Part shown: in pieces, positions 52,990 to 61,632 of the stretch
Position numbering within the stretch: the first letter of the stretch is position 1
How the letters are laid out: every line of letters starts with the position of its first letter
Notes under the pieces: generated by a model
What the model was told of the DNA's origin: nothing
The model's input: only the letters and a program-made list of their open reading frames with translations
Database searches by the model: none
Program-made: the position numbers and the translations under genes
Origin: VGBV01 sp963780395
GTDB taxonomy: Bacteria > Actinomycetota > Thermoleophilia > Solirubrobacterales > 70-9
DNA: 64,000 bases
Reading direction: 5' to 3'
Assembly (NCBI GenBank): GCA_963780395.1
Contig: CAWABY010000009.1
Coordinates: 1 to 64,000 of the forward strand

Positions 52990-54000
52990 ATGAGGGCGAT
53001 GGTGCTCGAGGCAATCGGCGAGCCGCTCCAGGCGGTCGAGGTGCCCGCGCCCGAACCGGGTGGCGGCGAGGTCCGTGTGCGCGTCGAGGCCTGCGGGGTC
53101 TGCCGCACCGACCTTCATCTCGTCGACGGCGATCTTCCGGAGCCGAAGCTGCCGGTGGTGCCGGGACACCAGGTGGTGGGGACGGTCGAGAGCGCGGGGG
53201 AGGAAGCGGAACGTTTTCGCGCCGGAGACCGCGTCGGGATTCCCTGGCTCGGCTGGGCCTGCGGCGAGTGCCGCTACTGCCGCTCGGGGCGCGAGAACCT
53301 CTGCGAGCGCGCGATCTTCACCGGGTACCTGCGGGACGGCGGCTACGCCGAGATGGCGGTCGCCGACGAGCGCTTCTGCCTCCCGGCCCCCGTGCAGTAC
53401 CCGGCGATCGAGGCCGCGCCGCTGCTGTGCGCGGGGCTGATCGGCTACCGGGCGCTGCGGATGACCGGCGACGCCGAGCGGATCGGCCTCTACGGCTTCG
53501 GGGCCTCGGCCCACATCGTCTGCCAGGTCGCGGTGCACCAGGGGCGGCGCGTGTTCGCGGCCACCCGGCCTGGCGACGCCGACGCTCAGGAGCTGGCGCG
53601 ATCGCTGGGGGCCGCCTGGGCGGGAGGGACGGACGAGCTGCCCGAGGAGCTCGACGCCGCGATCATCTTCGCTCCCGCCGGGGAGCTGGTGCCCGAGGCG
53701 CTGCGGGCGCTCGCTCGGGGCGGGGTGGTCGTCTGCGCGGGCATCCACATGAGCGACATCCCCTCGTTCCCCTACGAGATCCTCTGGGGAGAGCGCTCGC
53801 TGCGCTCGGTCGCCAACCTGACCCGCGCCGACGGGGAGGAGTTCATGCGGATCGCGCCGAGCGTGCCGGTCCGAGCCCAGGTGCAGGAGTACGCCCTTGC
53901 GGACGCAAATCACGCACTGAGCGACCTGCGCGGCGGTAGGGTTCGCGGTGCGGCCGTGCTGCGGGTGAGCGATCCGGGCGCGGCGGCCGGAGAGGAATGA
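52990..54000 (+). CDS. Zinc-dependent alcohol dehydrogenase
   Basis: A 336-residue medium-chain dehydrogenase. Catalytic zinc ligands: Cys in VEACGVCRTDLH, the GHQ block VVPGHQVVGTVESAG and a later Cys. Structural-zinc Cys residues are in WACGECRYCRSGRENLCERA. The Rossmann loop is IGLYGFGASAHIVCQVAV, with GxGxxA replaced by GFGASA. The sequence resembles the subgroup of bacterial zinc alcohol dehydrogenases lacking strict NAD preference (AdhA-like). ATG 52990 fits. The stop at 54000 is five bases before the cupin gene, so both are in one operon. Confidence 0.85.
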   Translation: MRAMVLEAIGEPLQAVEVPAPEPGGGEVRVRVEACGVCRTDLHLVDGDLPEPKLPVVPGHQVVGTVESAGEEAERFRAGDRVGIPWLGWACGECRYCRSGRENLCERAIFTGYLRDGGYAEMAVADERFCLPAPVQYPAIEAAPLLCAGLIGYRALRMTGDAERIGLYGFGASAHIVCQVAVHQGRRVFAATRPGDADAQELARSLGAAWAGGTDELPEELDAAIIFAPAGELVPEALRALARGGVVVCAGIHMSDIPSFPYEILWGERSLRSVANLTRADGEEFMRIAPSVPVRAQVQEYALADANHALSDLRGGRVRGAAVLRVSDPGAAAGEE

Positions 54001-54005
54001 GCTGA

Positions 54006-54446
54006 ATGGCAGACGTCACCGTCAAGCGCACCGAGGACTTCGAGGCGATCTTCGGGGGAGGTTTCCGCAGGGTGCGAGCGGGGCTGGGCGTTACCTCGTT
54101 CGGGATCGCGGTCATGGACCTGCCACCGAACTTCAAGGTCTACCCCGAGCACGACCAGAGCCACGACGCCCAGGAAGAGGTCTACACCGTGCTGGAGGGC
54201 CGCGCGACCCTCAGGGTCGGCGGGGAGGAGATCGACCTGGAGCCGGGCGTCTGGGCCCGGGTGGGACCGGACGAGAAGCGCAAGCTCATCACCGGCGACG
54301 AGGCGGCCAGAGTCCTCGCCGTAGGCGGCACCCCCGGGCAGGTCTACGAGCCGCCCGAGTTCACCCACGAGGGATCGACGGCGATGCCGCTGGCGGGCAA
54401 GGAGCTTGCCGAGAAGAAGGCCGGCGCGGCGGCCAGCCAGCCCTAG
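54006..54446 (+). CDS. Cupin-domain protein
   Basis: A 146-residue single cupin. The two motifs are visible: HDQSHDAQEEVYTVLEGRAT (metal ligands His, Glu and Gln/His) and LEPGVWARVGPDEKRKLITG. The metal set HxD...Q-E is not the classical HxH, so metal binding may differ. The N-terminus (VKRTEDFEAIFGGGFRRVRA) forms an extra strand. It lies in the same message as the alcohol dehydrogenase; possible role as a small regulator or isomerase. The end overlaps the convergent cofE by four bases. Confidence 0.75.
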   Translation: MADVTVKRTEDFEAIFGGGFRRVRAGLGVTSFGIAVMDLPPNFKVYPEHDQSHDAQEEVYTVLEGRATLRVGGEEIDLEPGVWARVGPDEKRKLITGDEAARVLAVGGTPGQVYEPPEFTHEGSTAMPLAGKELAEKKAGAAASQP

Positions 54447-55195
54447 CGGAAGAGGTCGTCCCCGGCAGGACGCTGCTGTGCCCTGGCACCGGGCCCGTCT
54501 TCCGCGGTGACCAGGTGCCCGAGCCCCGTGATCACCGCCCCGGGAATGCCGGAGTCCTTGTCGCGGACCAGGTCCGCCGCCGCGGCGACCTCGTCGGCGA
54601 TCGAGATCCTGGTCGCGGCCAGCTCGCTGCCCGAGCGGTCGGCGCGCCCGCGCCAGTCGTCGAGGGGCTCGAGCCCGGCGCAGCCGATAGCGACGTCCGC
54701 CTGGCCCAGCCGCCAAGGGCGGCCGAAGCTGTCGGCGATCACGACCGCCGGCGCGGCTCCCACGGCCTCGCGTATCTCGGCCCTGATCCGGCGGGCCGAG
54801 GCGTCGGCGTCCTCGGGCAGCAGCGCGACCCAGCCCGGCTCGGGCAGGTTGGAAGCGTCGATGCCCGCGTTCGCGCAAACCCAGCCGCCTCCGGTCTCGG
54901 CGATCAGCACGCCGGGCTCGGCCCTGACGACGCTGCGGCTTTCGGCGATGATCAGCTCGACCAGGGCCGGGTCCTTGCCGGTCAGCTCGGCCAGCTCGGA
55001 GGCGCGCTCACTCACCTTGACGTCGGCCAGCCTGCGCAGCCGCCCCTCGGCCTTCGAGACGATCTTCTGGGACAGCACTACGACCTCCTCGTCTTCCGGG
55101 CTCGCGGCGTTCGCCACCATCGCGCCGAGGTCATCCCCGTCGCCGATCTCGCCGATCCCGGCGAGGGGCCGTACCCGCAGCTCGCGGGCGCTCAT
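54443..55195 (-). CDS. cofE: Coenzyme F420:L-glutamate ligase (CofE)
   Basis: A 250-residue GTP-dependent ligase that adds glutamates to F420-0. VRPLAGIGEIGDGDDLGAMV opens the fold; VVVLSQKIVSKAEGRLRRLA, VRAEPGVLIAETGGGWVCAN, AGIDASNLPEPGWVALLPED and VVIADSFGRPWRLGQADVAI are the conserved blocks. The mycobacterial counterpart FbiB is fused to an FMN nitroreductase-like domain; that domain is absent, so this is the archaeal-type stand-alone form. It is the last gene of the operon npdG-cofD-cofC-cofE, 25 bp after cofC. Confidence 0.9.
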   Translation of the reverse strand: MSARELRVRPLAGIGEIGDGDDLGAMVANAASPEDEEVVVLSQKIVSKAEGRLRRLADVKVSERASELAELTGKDPALVELIIAESRSVVRAEPGVLIAETGGGWVCANAGIDASNLPEPGWVALLPEDADASARRIRAEIREAVGAAPAVVIADSFGRPWRLGQADVAIGCAGLEPLDDWRGRADRSGSELAATRISIADEVAAAADLVRDKDSGIPGAVITGLGHLVTAEDGPGARAQQRPAGDDLFR

Positions 55196-55220
55196 CAGCC
55201 CATGCCCTCGCCGGGAGGCG

Positions 55221-55913
55221 CTACGCGGCGGTGACGGACTGCGACTCGGACTCGCCCTGTCCTGCTTCGTCGCCGAACTCCCACAGCACCTGGGCGCTGC
55301 GGAGGGCACGCTCGGGCTCCAGCAGCAGCGCGTCGCGGAGCGCCGTCATGTCCTCGGGAGTGTCCAGGTCGAGCGCCAGCGATTCGAGCGCTTCGTAGGC
55401 GAAGCTGATCCCGGCCGCGCGGGCCCGGGAGATGTGTCGCGCGCAGCTGTCGGGGCCGAAGGCGGGCTGGAAGGCATCGGGCGGCGACAGCACCAGCGCG
55501 TTGGTGCCCTCGCCGTGGTGGTCGGGCACGATCATTGCGGCGCGCGGCGTCCGGCCGAGCCGGTCGTCGATCTCGGCCGGGTCCATCAGGGGGCAGTCGG
55601 TGGGGAGGATGGCAACGCGATCCGCGCCGAGCTCGAGCGCGGCGCGGACGCCGGCGCTGGCGGCGTGTGAGTGGCCCGAGTCCTCGCTCTGCTCGACCAG
55701 CTGGTTTCCGAGCCAGCGCGTATGCCGGGCGACAGAGGGGTCCGCGGTGACGACCACGATCTCGTCCAGCCTGCGGCTCTGGCGCAGCTTGCCGAGCGCG
55801 TCGAGGAAGGTCGCCTCCGCCAGACGCGAGCGCTGTTCGGGCTCGAGCACGCCGGCGAGGCGGCTGTGCGCCGCGTCGAGCCGCTTGACGGGAAGAATGC
55901 CGACGGTCTTCAT
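55221..55913 (-). CDS. cofC: Phospholactate/PEP guanylyltransferase (CofC/FbiD)
   Basis: A 230-residue nucleotidyltransferase. It activates 2-phospholactate or phosphoenolpyruvate with GTP to supply CofD. ILPVKRLDAAHSRLAGVLEP is the nucleotide-binding start; ILPTDCPLMDPAEIDDRLG has the metal-binding Asp, VPDHHGEGTNALVLSPPDAF the substrate loop, and LDLDTPEDMTALRDAL the final Asp pair. Actinobacterial homologues use PEP. Its tail of about 25 residues (GDEAGQGESESQ) is extra. It is 24 bp from cofD and 25 bp from cofE. Confidence 0.9.
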   Translation of the reverse strand: MKTVGILPVKRLDAAHSRLAGVLEPEQRSRLAEATFLDALGKLRQSRRLDEIVVVTADPSVARHTRWLGNQLVEQSEDSGHSHAASAGVRAALELGADRVAILPTDCPLMDPAEIDDRLGRTPRAAMIVPDHHGEGTNALVLSPPDAFQPAFGPDSCARHISRARAAGISFAYEALESLALDLDTPEDMTALRDALLLEPERALRSAQVLWEFGDEAGQGESESQSVTAA

Positions 55914-55937
55914 AGATCGCTACCGGGAATTTATCGG

Positions 55938-56870
55938 TCATTGGAGTTCGGCGGCGAAGTCGAGCGTCCGCACGGCCAGGGAGCGGCGCCCGCCGCTGCC
56001 CTCCATCAGGGTGGGGCAGAGCAGCGATTTGAGCCCCTCGGGCGGCGGATCGGGGTCTCCCTCGTCGCAGACGATGCCGTCGAGCAGTCCCTCGTACATC
56101 GATGCCACCCCGGCGGCGCTAGAGGGCCGGCCGAGGGCGCGCATGAACGCGTCCGTCGGGCCTTTGACGACGGCGCCCGCGACGTAGGGGCTGACCGCCA
56201 CGACTGGCGCGCTCGCGGCCGCGATCGCCTCACGGATCCCGGAAATTGCGAGGATCGGGCCGATCGAGATCACCGGGTTAGAGGGGCCGATCACGATCGC
56301 GTCCGCCCCCTCGATCGCGGCGAGCACCTCGGAGGTGGGCGTGGCCTCGGCGATTCCCTCGACCTCGACGGCCTCGATAGCGGGCTCACCGCGGTCGGCG
56401 ACCAGGAACTCCTGCAGCCCACGCCAGCCGGCCGCGGTCCGAACGCGCGTGCACACCCGCTCCTCGCACATCGGCAGCACCTGCGCGCGCACGCCCAGCG
56501 CCCGGGCGATCTGGGCCTGGGCGGCGGTGCGGCTTCCCCCCTCGGCGATGAAAGTGGTGCGATAGAGGCAGGTGGCGAGGTCGCGGTCGGTGAGCCGGAA
56601 CCAGTCCGGGGCGCCGAGTTGCACGAGCCGCTCGAAAACGGTCGAGCTGTCGCCCTTGATTCCCCAGCCCTGCTGCTCGTCGATCTCGTCGGCCAGCCAG
56701 TAGGTGACGAGGTCAGGGTCGGGCGAGACGTCTACCCCCAGCAGCTCGACGTCGTCCGCGGTGTTCGCGATCACCGCCAGCCCGTCGCCCAGCACGTCCT
56801 GGATGCCCGCCGCGAGCTTGGCCCCGCCCGTGCCCCCGGCGAGGACGACGCAGCGATCGATCGCGGTCAT
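55938..56870 (-). CDS. cofD: 2-phospho-L-lactate transferase CofD (FbiA)
   Basis: A 310-residue enzyme that joins the activated phospho-acid to FO, giving F420-0 or its dehydro form. VVLAGGTGGAKLAAGIQDVL is the glycine-rich signature. Next come VIANTADDVELLGVDVSPDP, DLVTYWLADEIDEQQGWGIK, GDSSTVFERL, TDRDLATCLYR, and AIVIGPSNPVISIGPILAIS. All family blocks are in place and the length is standard. It starts ten bases after npdG ends, within the F420 operon. Confidence 0.95.
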   Translation of the reverse strand: MTAIDRCVVLAGGTGGAKLAAGIQDVLGDGLAVIANTADDVELLGVDVSPDPDLVTYWLADEIDEQQGWGIKGDSSTVFERLVQLGAPDWFRLTDRDLATCLYRTTFIAEGGSRTAAQAQIARALGVRAQVLPMCEERVCTRVRTAAGWRGLQEFLVADRGEPAIEAVEVEGIAEATPTSEVLAAIEGADAIVIGPSNPVISIGPILAISGIREAIAAASAPVVAVSPYVAGAVVKGPTDAFMRALGRPSSAAGVASMYEGLLDGIVCDEGDPDPPPEGLKSLLCPTLMEGSGGRRSLAVRTLDFAAELQ

Positions 56871-56880
56871 GGAGCGGGGG

Positions 56881-57564
56881 TCAGGCCCAGTGGTCGGCGT
56901 CGGGCAGGCCGGTGACCCGGATGCCGGCGCGCGTCTTGTAGCGCGTGTTGATCGAGATCAGCATCGGCGTCAGGGTCTCGACTATCCGCGCCATCTCCAG
57001 CGGCCCGGCGTTCACCGCCCGCAAACCCTCGATTTCCTCGATCAGGGCGGCGACGCGCGCCTTGTCGGCCTTCTTGTCTCCGCAGATCAGGATGTCCTCC
57101 TCGACGTCGTCGCCCTCGGCGAGCGCCGCGGCGCTGACCGTGTGAAGCGCCGAGACCACGGTGACCCCCTCGGGGACCATCTCCTGCGCCTGCTGGGCGG
57201 CGGACCCCTGCCAGACACCGAGCGTGCGGGTGGCCTTGCCGCTGACGGCCGCGGCAATGGGGACGGTGCAATCGACCAGCAGCTGGCCCTCGGCGAGCGC
57301 CTCGCGGAGGTTGTTGAGCGTCTCGGACTGGGCGCGGAAGGGGACGGTGAGGAAGACGACCGGCCCGCGCTTGGCGGCCTCGCCGTTCTCCAGGCCCTCG
57401 ACCTTTGCGCCGGGCACGGCCCCGGCGACCTTGGCCGCGGCCTCGGCTGCGCGCTCGGCCTTGCGCGAGCCGATCACGATCTCGCGCCCCGCCTGCGCCC
57501 AGCGCAGCGCCAGCCCGTAGCCGAGCGCGCCGGTGCCGCCGATGATCGGGATTGCGTCGCTCAC
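56881..57564 (-). CDS. npdG: NADPH:F420 oxidoreductase (NpdG/Fno)
   Basis: A 227-residue enzyme that exchanges hydride between NADP(H) and F420. IPIIGGTGALGYGLALRWAQ is the dinucleotide-binding loop, with IVIGSRKAERAAEAA giving the phosphate-recognising Ser/Arg of NADP. VVFLTVPFRAQSETLNNLRE and LLVDCTVPI complete the domain, and VSALHTVSAAAL is conserved in Fno proteins. GTG 57564 is the first gene of the F420 operon. Its presence means the cell can both make and reduce F420. Confidence 0.9.
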   Translation of the reverse strand: MSDAIPIIGGTGALGYGLALRWAQAGREIVIGSRKAERAAEAAAKVAGAVPGAKVEGLENGEAAKRGPVVFLTVPFRAQSETLNNLREALAEGQLLVDCTVPIAAAVSGKATRTLGVWQGSAAQQAQEMVPEGVTVVSALHTVSAAALAEGDDVEEDILICGDKKADKARVAALIEEIEGLRAVNAGPLEMARIVETLTPMLISINTRYKTRAGIRVTGLPDADHWA

Positions 57565-57607
57565 GGCGCCGAACCCTAGATCACGGCATCAATAAGCTGC
57601 CCGCGCG

Positions 57608-58348
57608 ATGAGGCTGGAGGGACGGAAGGCACTTGTCACCGGCGGCGCGTCGGGCATCGGCGCCGCGATCGCGCGCCGGCTCGCGGCCGAAGGCGCCGAC
57701 GTGACCATCGGCGACCTGAACCTGGAGGGCGCGAGCGAGGTCGCCGGCGAGGTCTCCGGACTGGCGATCGAGCTGGACGTGACCAGCCTCGCCTCGGCCG
57801 AGGCAGCAGTCGACAGCGCCGGCGGCACGATCGACATCCTCGTCAACAACGCCGGCACCGACGAGTTCGGCTTCTTCGTCGACATGACGCCCGAGCGCTG
57901 GGAAAAGGTGATCGCCGTAAACCTGACCGGCGTCTTCAACTGCACTCACGCGGCACTACCAGGGATGCAGGCAGCGAAGTACGGCCGCATCGTCAACATC
58001 GCCTCCGAGGCCGGCCGCGTCGGCTCCAAGGGCTCGGCGGTCTACTCCGCCGCGAAGGGCGGCGTCATCGCCTTCACCAAGGTGATCGCCCGTGAGGGGG
58101 CGCGGTTCGGCATCAACGCCAACGGCATCGCCCCGGGGCCGATCGAGACGCCGCTGCTGATGCAGGCGCTCGAGTTCGGCGAGATCGGCGAGAAGATCAT
58201 CGAGAACATGAAGGCCGGCACCCAGCTGCGCCGCATGGGCAAGCCCGAGGAGGTCGCCGCCGCGGTCGCCTTCCTCGCCTCCGACGACGCCTCCTACGTC
58301 ACCGGCGAGATCCTCGGCGTCTCGGGGGGCATGGGGATGGTCGGCTAG
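57608..58348 (+). CDS. SDR-family dehydrogenase (3-oxoacyl reductase/hydroxyacyl-CoA-like)
   Basis: A 246-residue classical SDR. KALVTGGASGIGAAIARRLA binds the cofactor, with Asp in VTIGDLNLEGA indicating NAD(H). DILVNNAGTDEFGFF and the catalytic set Ser in IVNIASEAGRVGSKG and YxxxK in VYSAAKGGVIAF follow. GQLRRMG-type C-terminal pattern (AGTQLRRMGKPEEVAAAVAF) is common to FabG-like and cyclic-alcohol dehydrogenases. It heads a four-gene acyl-CoA operon and is divergent from the F420 operon with a 43 bp gap. Confidence 0.85.
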   Translation: MRLEGRKALVTGGASGIGAAIARRLAAEGADVTIGDLNLEGASEVAGEVSGLAIELDVTSLASAEAAVDSAGGTIDILVNNAGTDEFGFFVDMTPERWEKVIAVNLTGVFNCTHAALPGMQAAKYGRIVNIASEAGRVGSKGSAVYSAAKGGVIAFTKVIAREGARFGINANGIAPGPIETPLLMQALEFGEIGEKIIENMKAGTQLRRMGKPEEVAAAVAFLASDDASYVTGEILGVSGGMGMVG

Positions 58349-58350
58349 CC

Positions 58351-58725
58351 GTGGCGCTCGAGGTGGGCATGGAGCGCAGCGACGAGTTCGTGGTGGAGGA
58401 CCGCCTGGTCACCGACGTCGGCGGCACCATCGGCGCCAGCGTGCTCTCGACGCCCGGGATGATCGGGATGATGGAGCGCACCTCCGCGATCCTCTCGCTC
58501 CAGAACCTGCCCGAAGGCACGGTGACGGTCGGCTTCGAGGTTTGCGTCAAGCACGTCGCCGCCGCCGCCGAGGGCGCCACCTGCACGGTGACCGCGACGC
58601 TGCGCGAGATCGCCGACGAGCGCAAGTTCCGCTTCGACGTCGAGGTGACGGAGGGCGAGCGCACGATCGGAGTCGGCACCCACGAGCGCCGCGCGATCGA
58701 GGTCGGCGGGGTCAAGAAGGACTAG
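58351..58725 (+). CDS. FlK-like hot-dog thioesterase
   Basis: A 124-residue hot-dog protein. LSTPGMIGMMERTSAILSLQ, TVTVGFEVCVKHVAAAAEGA and IGVGTHERRAIEV match the fluoroacetyl-CoA thioesterase-like family, in which Thr, Glu and His form the catalytic triad; Thr/Ser, Glu (MMER) and His (VKHVA) are visible. It probably hydrolyses a short acyl-CoA formed by its operon partners. It starts two bases after the SDR stop. Confidence 0.75.
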   Translation: MALEVGMERSDEFVVEDRLVTDVGGTIGASVLSTPGMIGMMERTSAILSLQNLPEGTVTVGFEVCVKHVAAAAEGATCTVTATLREIADERKFRFDVEVTEGERTIGVGTHERRAIEVGGVKKD

Positions 58726-58748
58726 CGCCTGCGGCTAGGCTGGGATCG

Positions 58749-59687
58749 ATGGCCGCGAGGCTCCCGAGCAACGTTCGCATCCGAGAGGTCGGTCCTCGCG
58801 ACGGGTTCCAGAACGAGCCCGAGGTGATCCCGACCGCCGACAAGGTGCGGCTGATCGGGATGCTCGCCGACTCGGGGCTGAAGCGGATCGAGGTGACGTC
58901 GTTCGTCAGGCCCGACGTGATTCCGCAGCTCGCCGACGGTCGCGAGGTCCTGGAGCGGATCGAGCCGCGCGAGGGGCTCGCCTTCTCGGTCCTGATCCCG
59001 AACCGCAAGGGACTGGAGAACGCCTTGGAGGTCCTCGATGCACGCCCGGGGGCCTTCCATGAGGGGAACTTCTTCCTGTCGGCCTCGGAGACCCACAACC
59101 GCAAGAACGTGAACCGCTCGATCGAGGAGTCGCTGGCGGACCTCGAGGGGACGATCAGCGCGGCATCGCGCGCAGGGCTGCGCTGCGAGGGCGTGATCTC
59201 GACCAGCTTTGGCTGTCCCTACGAGGGGGAGGTGCCGCCCGACCGCGTCTTCGAGATCGCCAAGCAGCTGGCCGCCTTCGGCTGCGAGGAGGTTTCCTTC
59301 GGCGACACGACCGGGATGGCGAACCCGCGGCAGGTCGGTGAGTTCTTCGGGGCCGCTCGCGAGCAGCTGAATGGCGTCGAGCTGACCGCCCACTTCCACA
59401 ACACCCGCGGCCAGGGGCTGGCCAACGCGCTGTCCGCCCTGGGGGCCGGCGTCACCTCGTTCGAGAGCTCATTCGGCGAGCTGGGCGGCTGTCCGGTGCC
59501 TCCGGGGGCGACCGGGAACATCGCGACCGAGGACCTCGTCTCGATGCTGGAGGAGATGGGCGTCGGAACTGGGGTGGACCTGGCCAAGCTGATCGAGGCC
59601 TCCGCCGCCGCGCAGGAGGTTCTGGGCAGGCCGCTGGGGGCGCACTCCCTGATCGCCGGGCCGGTGGACTGGACCGGCACGGAGTAG
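58749..59687 (+). CDS. Hydroxymethylglutaryl-CoA-lyase-like enzyme
   Basis: A 312-residue HMGL/DRE-TIM-barrel lyase. VRIREVGPRDGFQNEPEVIP holds the metal-binding Asp and the RDGxQNE signature; IEVTSFVRPDVIPQLADG and TSFGCPYEGEVPPDRVFEIA follow. The catalytic Cys is in ELGGCPVPPGATGNIATEDL. The metal-binding loop reads LTAHFHNTRGQGLANAL where classical HMG-CoA lyase has HxHDTyGqalAN, so Asp is Asn and Tyr is Arg. This may mean another 3-hydroxyacyl-CoA substrate. ATG 58749 is 23 bp after the thioesterase stop. Confidence 0.8.
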   Translation: MAARLPSNVRIREVGPRDGFQNEPEVIPTADKVRLIGMLADSGLKRIEVTSFVRPDVIPQLADGREVLERIEPREGLAFSVLIPNRKGLENALEVLDARPGAFHEGNFFLSASETHNRKNVNRSIEESLADLEGTISAASRAGLRCEGVISTSFGCPYEGEVPPDRVFEIAKQLAAFGCEEVSFGDTTGMANPRQVGEFFGAAREQLNGVELTAHFHNTRGQGLANALSALGAGVTSFESSFGELGGCPVPPGATGNIATEDLVSMLEEMGVGTGVDLAKLIEASAAAQEVLGRPLGAHSLIAGPVDWTGTE

Positions 59688-59697
59688 GGTCCCCGGC

Positions 59698-60078
59698 ATG
59701 AAGAGCGACGCATTCAGGGCGGCCGCTGAGGCCAAGGACTTCTCGGCGATCGAGGAGCTGTTCGCCGAGGACGTCAGCTTCCGCAGCCCCGTGGTCTTCA
59801 AGCCGTATGAGGGGCGCGAGGCGGTCGCGATGCTGCTCGGCGCCGTCCTGCAGGTGTTCGAGGACTTCCGCTACACGGACCACACCGAGACGGGCGACAC
59901 CGCCGCGCTGGCCTTCAGCGCCAGGGTGGGGGACCGCGAGCTCGACGGCATCGACCTGCTGCGCTTCGACGCCGAGGGCAGGGTGCGCGAGATGGCGGTC
60001 TACGTGCGGCCGATGAGCGGCGTCAACGCACTGGCGGCGGCGATGCAGCAGAAGCTCGAGGCCCTAGGGGCAACCTAG
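59698..60078 (+). CDS. SnoaL-like (NTF2-fold) protein
   Basis: A 126-residue NTF2-fold protein: FRAAAEAKDFSAIEELFAED, VSFRSPVVFKPYEGREAVAM, VLQVFEDFRYTDHTETGDTA and ELDGIDLLRFDAEGRVREMA. Members serve as small isomerases, hydrolases or binding domains. The exact role is unknown. It is the last gene of the SDR-thioesterase-lyase operon (10 bp gap) and overlaps the convergent sulfatase by 15 bp. Confidence 0.7.
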   Translation: MKSDAFRAAAEAKDFSAIEELFAEDVSFRSPVVFKPYEGREAVAMLLGAVLQVFEDFRYTDHTETGDTAALAFSARVGDRELDGIDLLRFDAEGRVREMAVYVRPMSGVNALAAAMQQKLEALGAT

Positions 60079-61605
60079 GCCTGAGCAGGTCCGGAGCTGG
60101 GCCAGCCGCGCCTCCAGCTCCGCCTTCAACGCGAGGTGCGGCGCGCTCGCGTGCAGGCTCTCGAGCTCGAACGGGTCGGCCGAGAGGTCGTACAGCTCCT
60201 CCTCTCCGGAGTCGTGGCTGATGTAGACGAAGTCGCCGCGCCGCAGCCCGAACGAGGTCGTCTGGTAGCTCTCGAACAGCAGCTCGCGGCCGGCGCCCAG
60301 CGACGCGTCCGCGGCGAAGGGCAGCAGCGAGCGGCCGTCCATGGTCAGCCCGGCCCTGGCCTTGGTCAGCTCCACGATCGTCGGCGCCAGATCGACGTTG
60401 CTGACGGGCTGCTGCCTGACGGCGCCCGCCGGGAACCGGGGGCCGCGGATGACCAGCGGCACCCGGGTTGACTCCTCGTAGAGGAAGGCCTTGAACAGCA
60501 GCCGGTGCGAGCCCAGTTGCAGGCCGTTGTCGGAGGTGAAGACGATGTAGGTCTTGCGCAGGTCGCCCGCCTTGCGCAGCCTCCCGACGATGCGCTTGAC
60601 CGCGTCGTCCACCGCCAGCAGGCTCTCCATCCGCCCGCGATAGCGGCGGTCCACGTCGAGGATCTCGTCGGCGGTCAGCTTCGCCTTGTCCTGGACGAAC
60701 TGGGGCTTGTCGCTGACGTCGTCCTCGTCGAAGTTCGGCGTGCGGGGATAGATCGCGTCGCCGTAGAGGCCGATGTGGCGCGGGGCGGGGGTGGGGTTGC
60801 GACTGGCCCCGAACAGGTTGCCGGCCTCGCCGTGGGGCGCGGTCGGGTTGAACCAGAGGAAGAAGGGCTTCGGGCGCGGAGCGCGCCGCTTGACGTAGTC
60901 GACGGCGTGCGAGGCGAGCACGTCGGTGACGTAGTTCTTGGGGCCGTGGCCGTAGAAGCGGACGTCGCCGTTCTCGTTCAGCTTGTACTGGTAGCGGCGC
61001 TGGTCGCTGCCGGCGGTGAGCGCGTACCACTCGGCCCATCCGGGCGGTATTTCCTTCGCGTCGGTGACGGACTCGAGGGTGCTGTCGTTGACCCCGTAGC
61101 CGTTCAGGTACTTACCGACCATCGCCGTGCGGTAGCCGGAGCGGCGCAGCCAGACGGCAAGGGTGCTGCTGCCGTCGAGGCTGTTGTAGGCCTGCGGCGA
61201 GTCCGAGGTGCGTACGCCGTGGTTGTGGGCGTACTGGCCGGTGAGGAAGGTCGCGCGCGAGGGGCAGCAGAGCGGGTAGGACGTGTAGCTGTTGGCGAAG
61301 CTGGTGCCCTGGGCGCTCAGCAGCGAGCCCACGCTGTCCATGCCCTGCAGGGTGTTGTCCTGGTCGTCGGTCATGACCACGATCACGTTCGGCCGCTTCT
61401 GGCGGCGGTTGGCGCGTCGCAGTCGAGCCCGCTTGCGCGGGTTCTGGGCGGACGCCGCCGCTTGTCGCGCAACGTCGCCGGTTGTGGCGGTGTCGGCGCC
61501 CGTCGCCGCTGGGGCCGACGACGGCGCTGCGAGCGCGAGCAGGGCAGCCGCCGAAGCGCACGCCGCGGCGCCCACGCGCAAGCCTTGATGTCTGCGGGAA
61601 GGCAT
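60064..61605 (-). CDS. Secreted type I sulfatase
   Basis: A 513-residue exported arylsulfatase-like enzyme. A signal peptide (AAACASAAALLALAAPSSAP) precedes a basic stretch. PNVIVVMTDDQDNTL provides the metal-binding Asp pair. SYPLCCPSRATFLTGQYAHN contains the CxPSR motif, with Cys113 expected to become formylglycine, and Cys114 next to it. Later blocks are MVGKYLNGYGV, PFFLWFNPTAPHGEA (metal His), FTSDNGLQLGSH and LYDLSADPFELESL. A formylglycine-generating enzyme must exist elsewhere. The target may be a sulfated polysaccharide or aryl sulfate. ATG 61605 begins the signal. Confidence 0.85.
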   Translation of the reverse strand: MPSRRHQGLRVGAAACASAAALLALAAPSSAPAATGADTATTGDVARQAAASAQNPRKRARLRRANRRQKRPNVIVVMTDDQDNTLQGMDSVGSLLSAQGTSFANSYTSYPLCCPSRATFLTGQYAHNHGVRTSDSPQAYNSLDGSSTLAVWLRRSGYRTAMVGKYLNGYGVNDSTLESVTDAKEIPPGWAEWYALTAGSDQRRYQYKLNENGDVRFYGHGPKNYVTDVLASHAVDYVKRRAPRPKPFFLWFNPTAPHGEAGNLFGASRNPTPAPRHIGLYGDAIYPRTPNFDEDDVSDKPQFVQDKAKLTADEILDVDRRYRGRMESLLAVDDAVKRIVGRLRKAGDLRKTYIVFTSDNGLQLGSHRLLFKAFLYEESTRVPLVIRGPRFPAGAVRQQPVSNVDLAPTIVELTKARAGLTMDGRSLLPFAADASLGAGRELLFESYQTTSFGLRRGDFVYISHDSGEEELYDLSADPFELESLHASAPHLALKAELEARLAQLRTCSGLGCP

Positions 61606-61632
61606 CGTGCTCAGCAACACGGTTCCGGCCGC

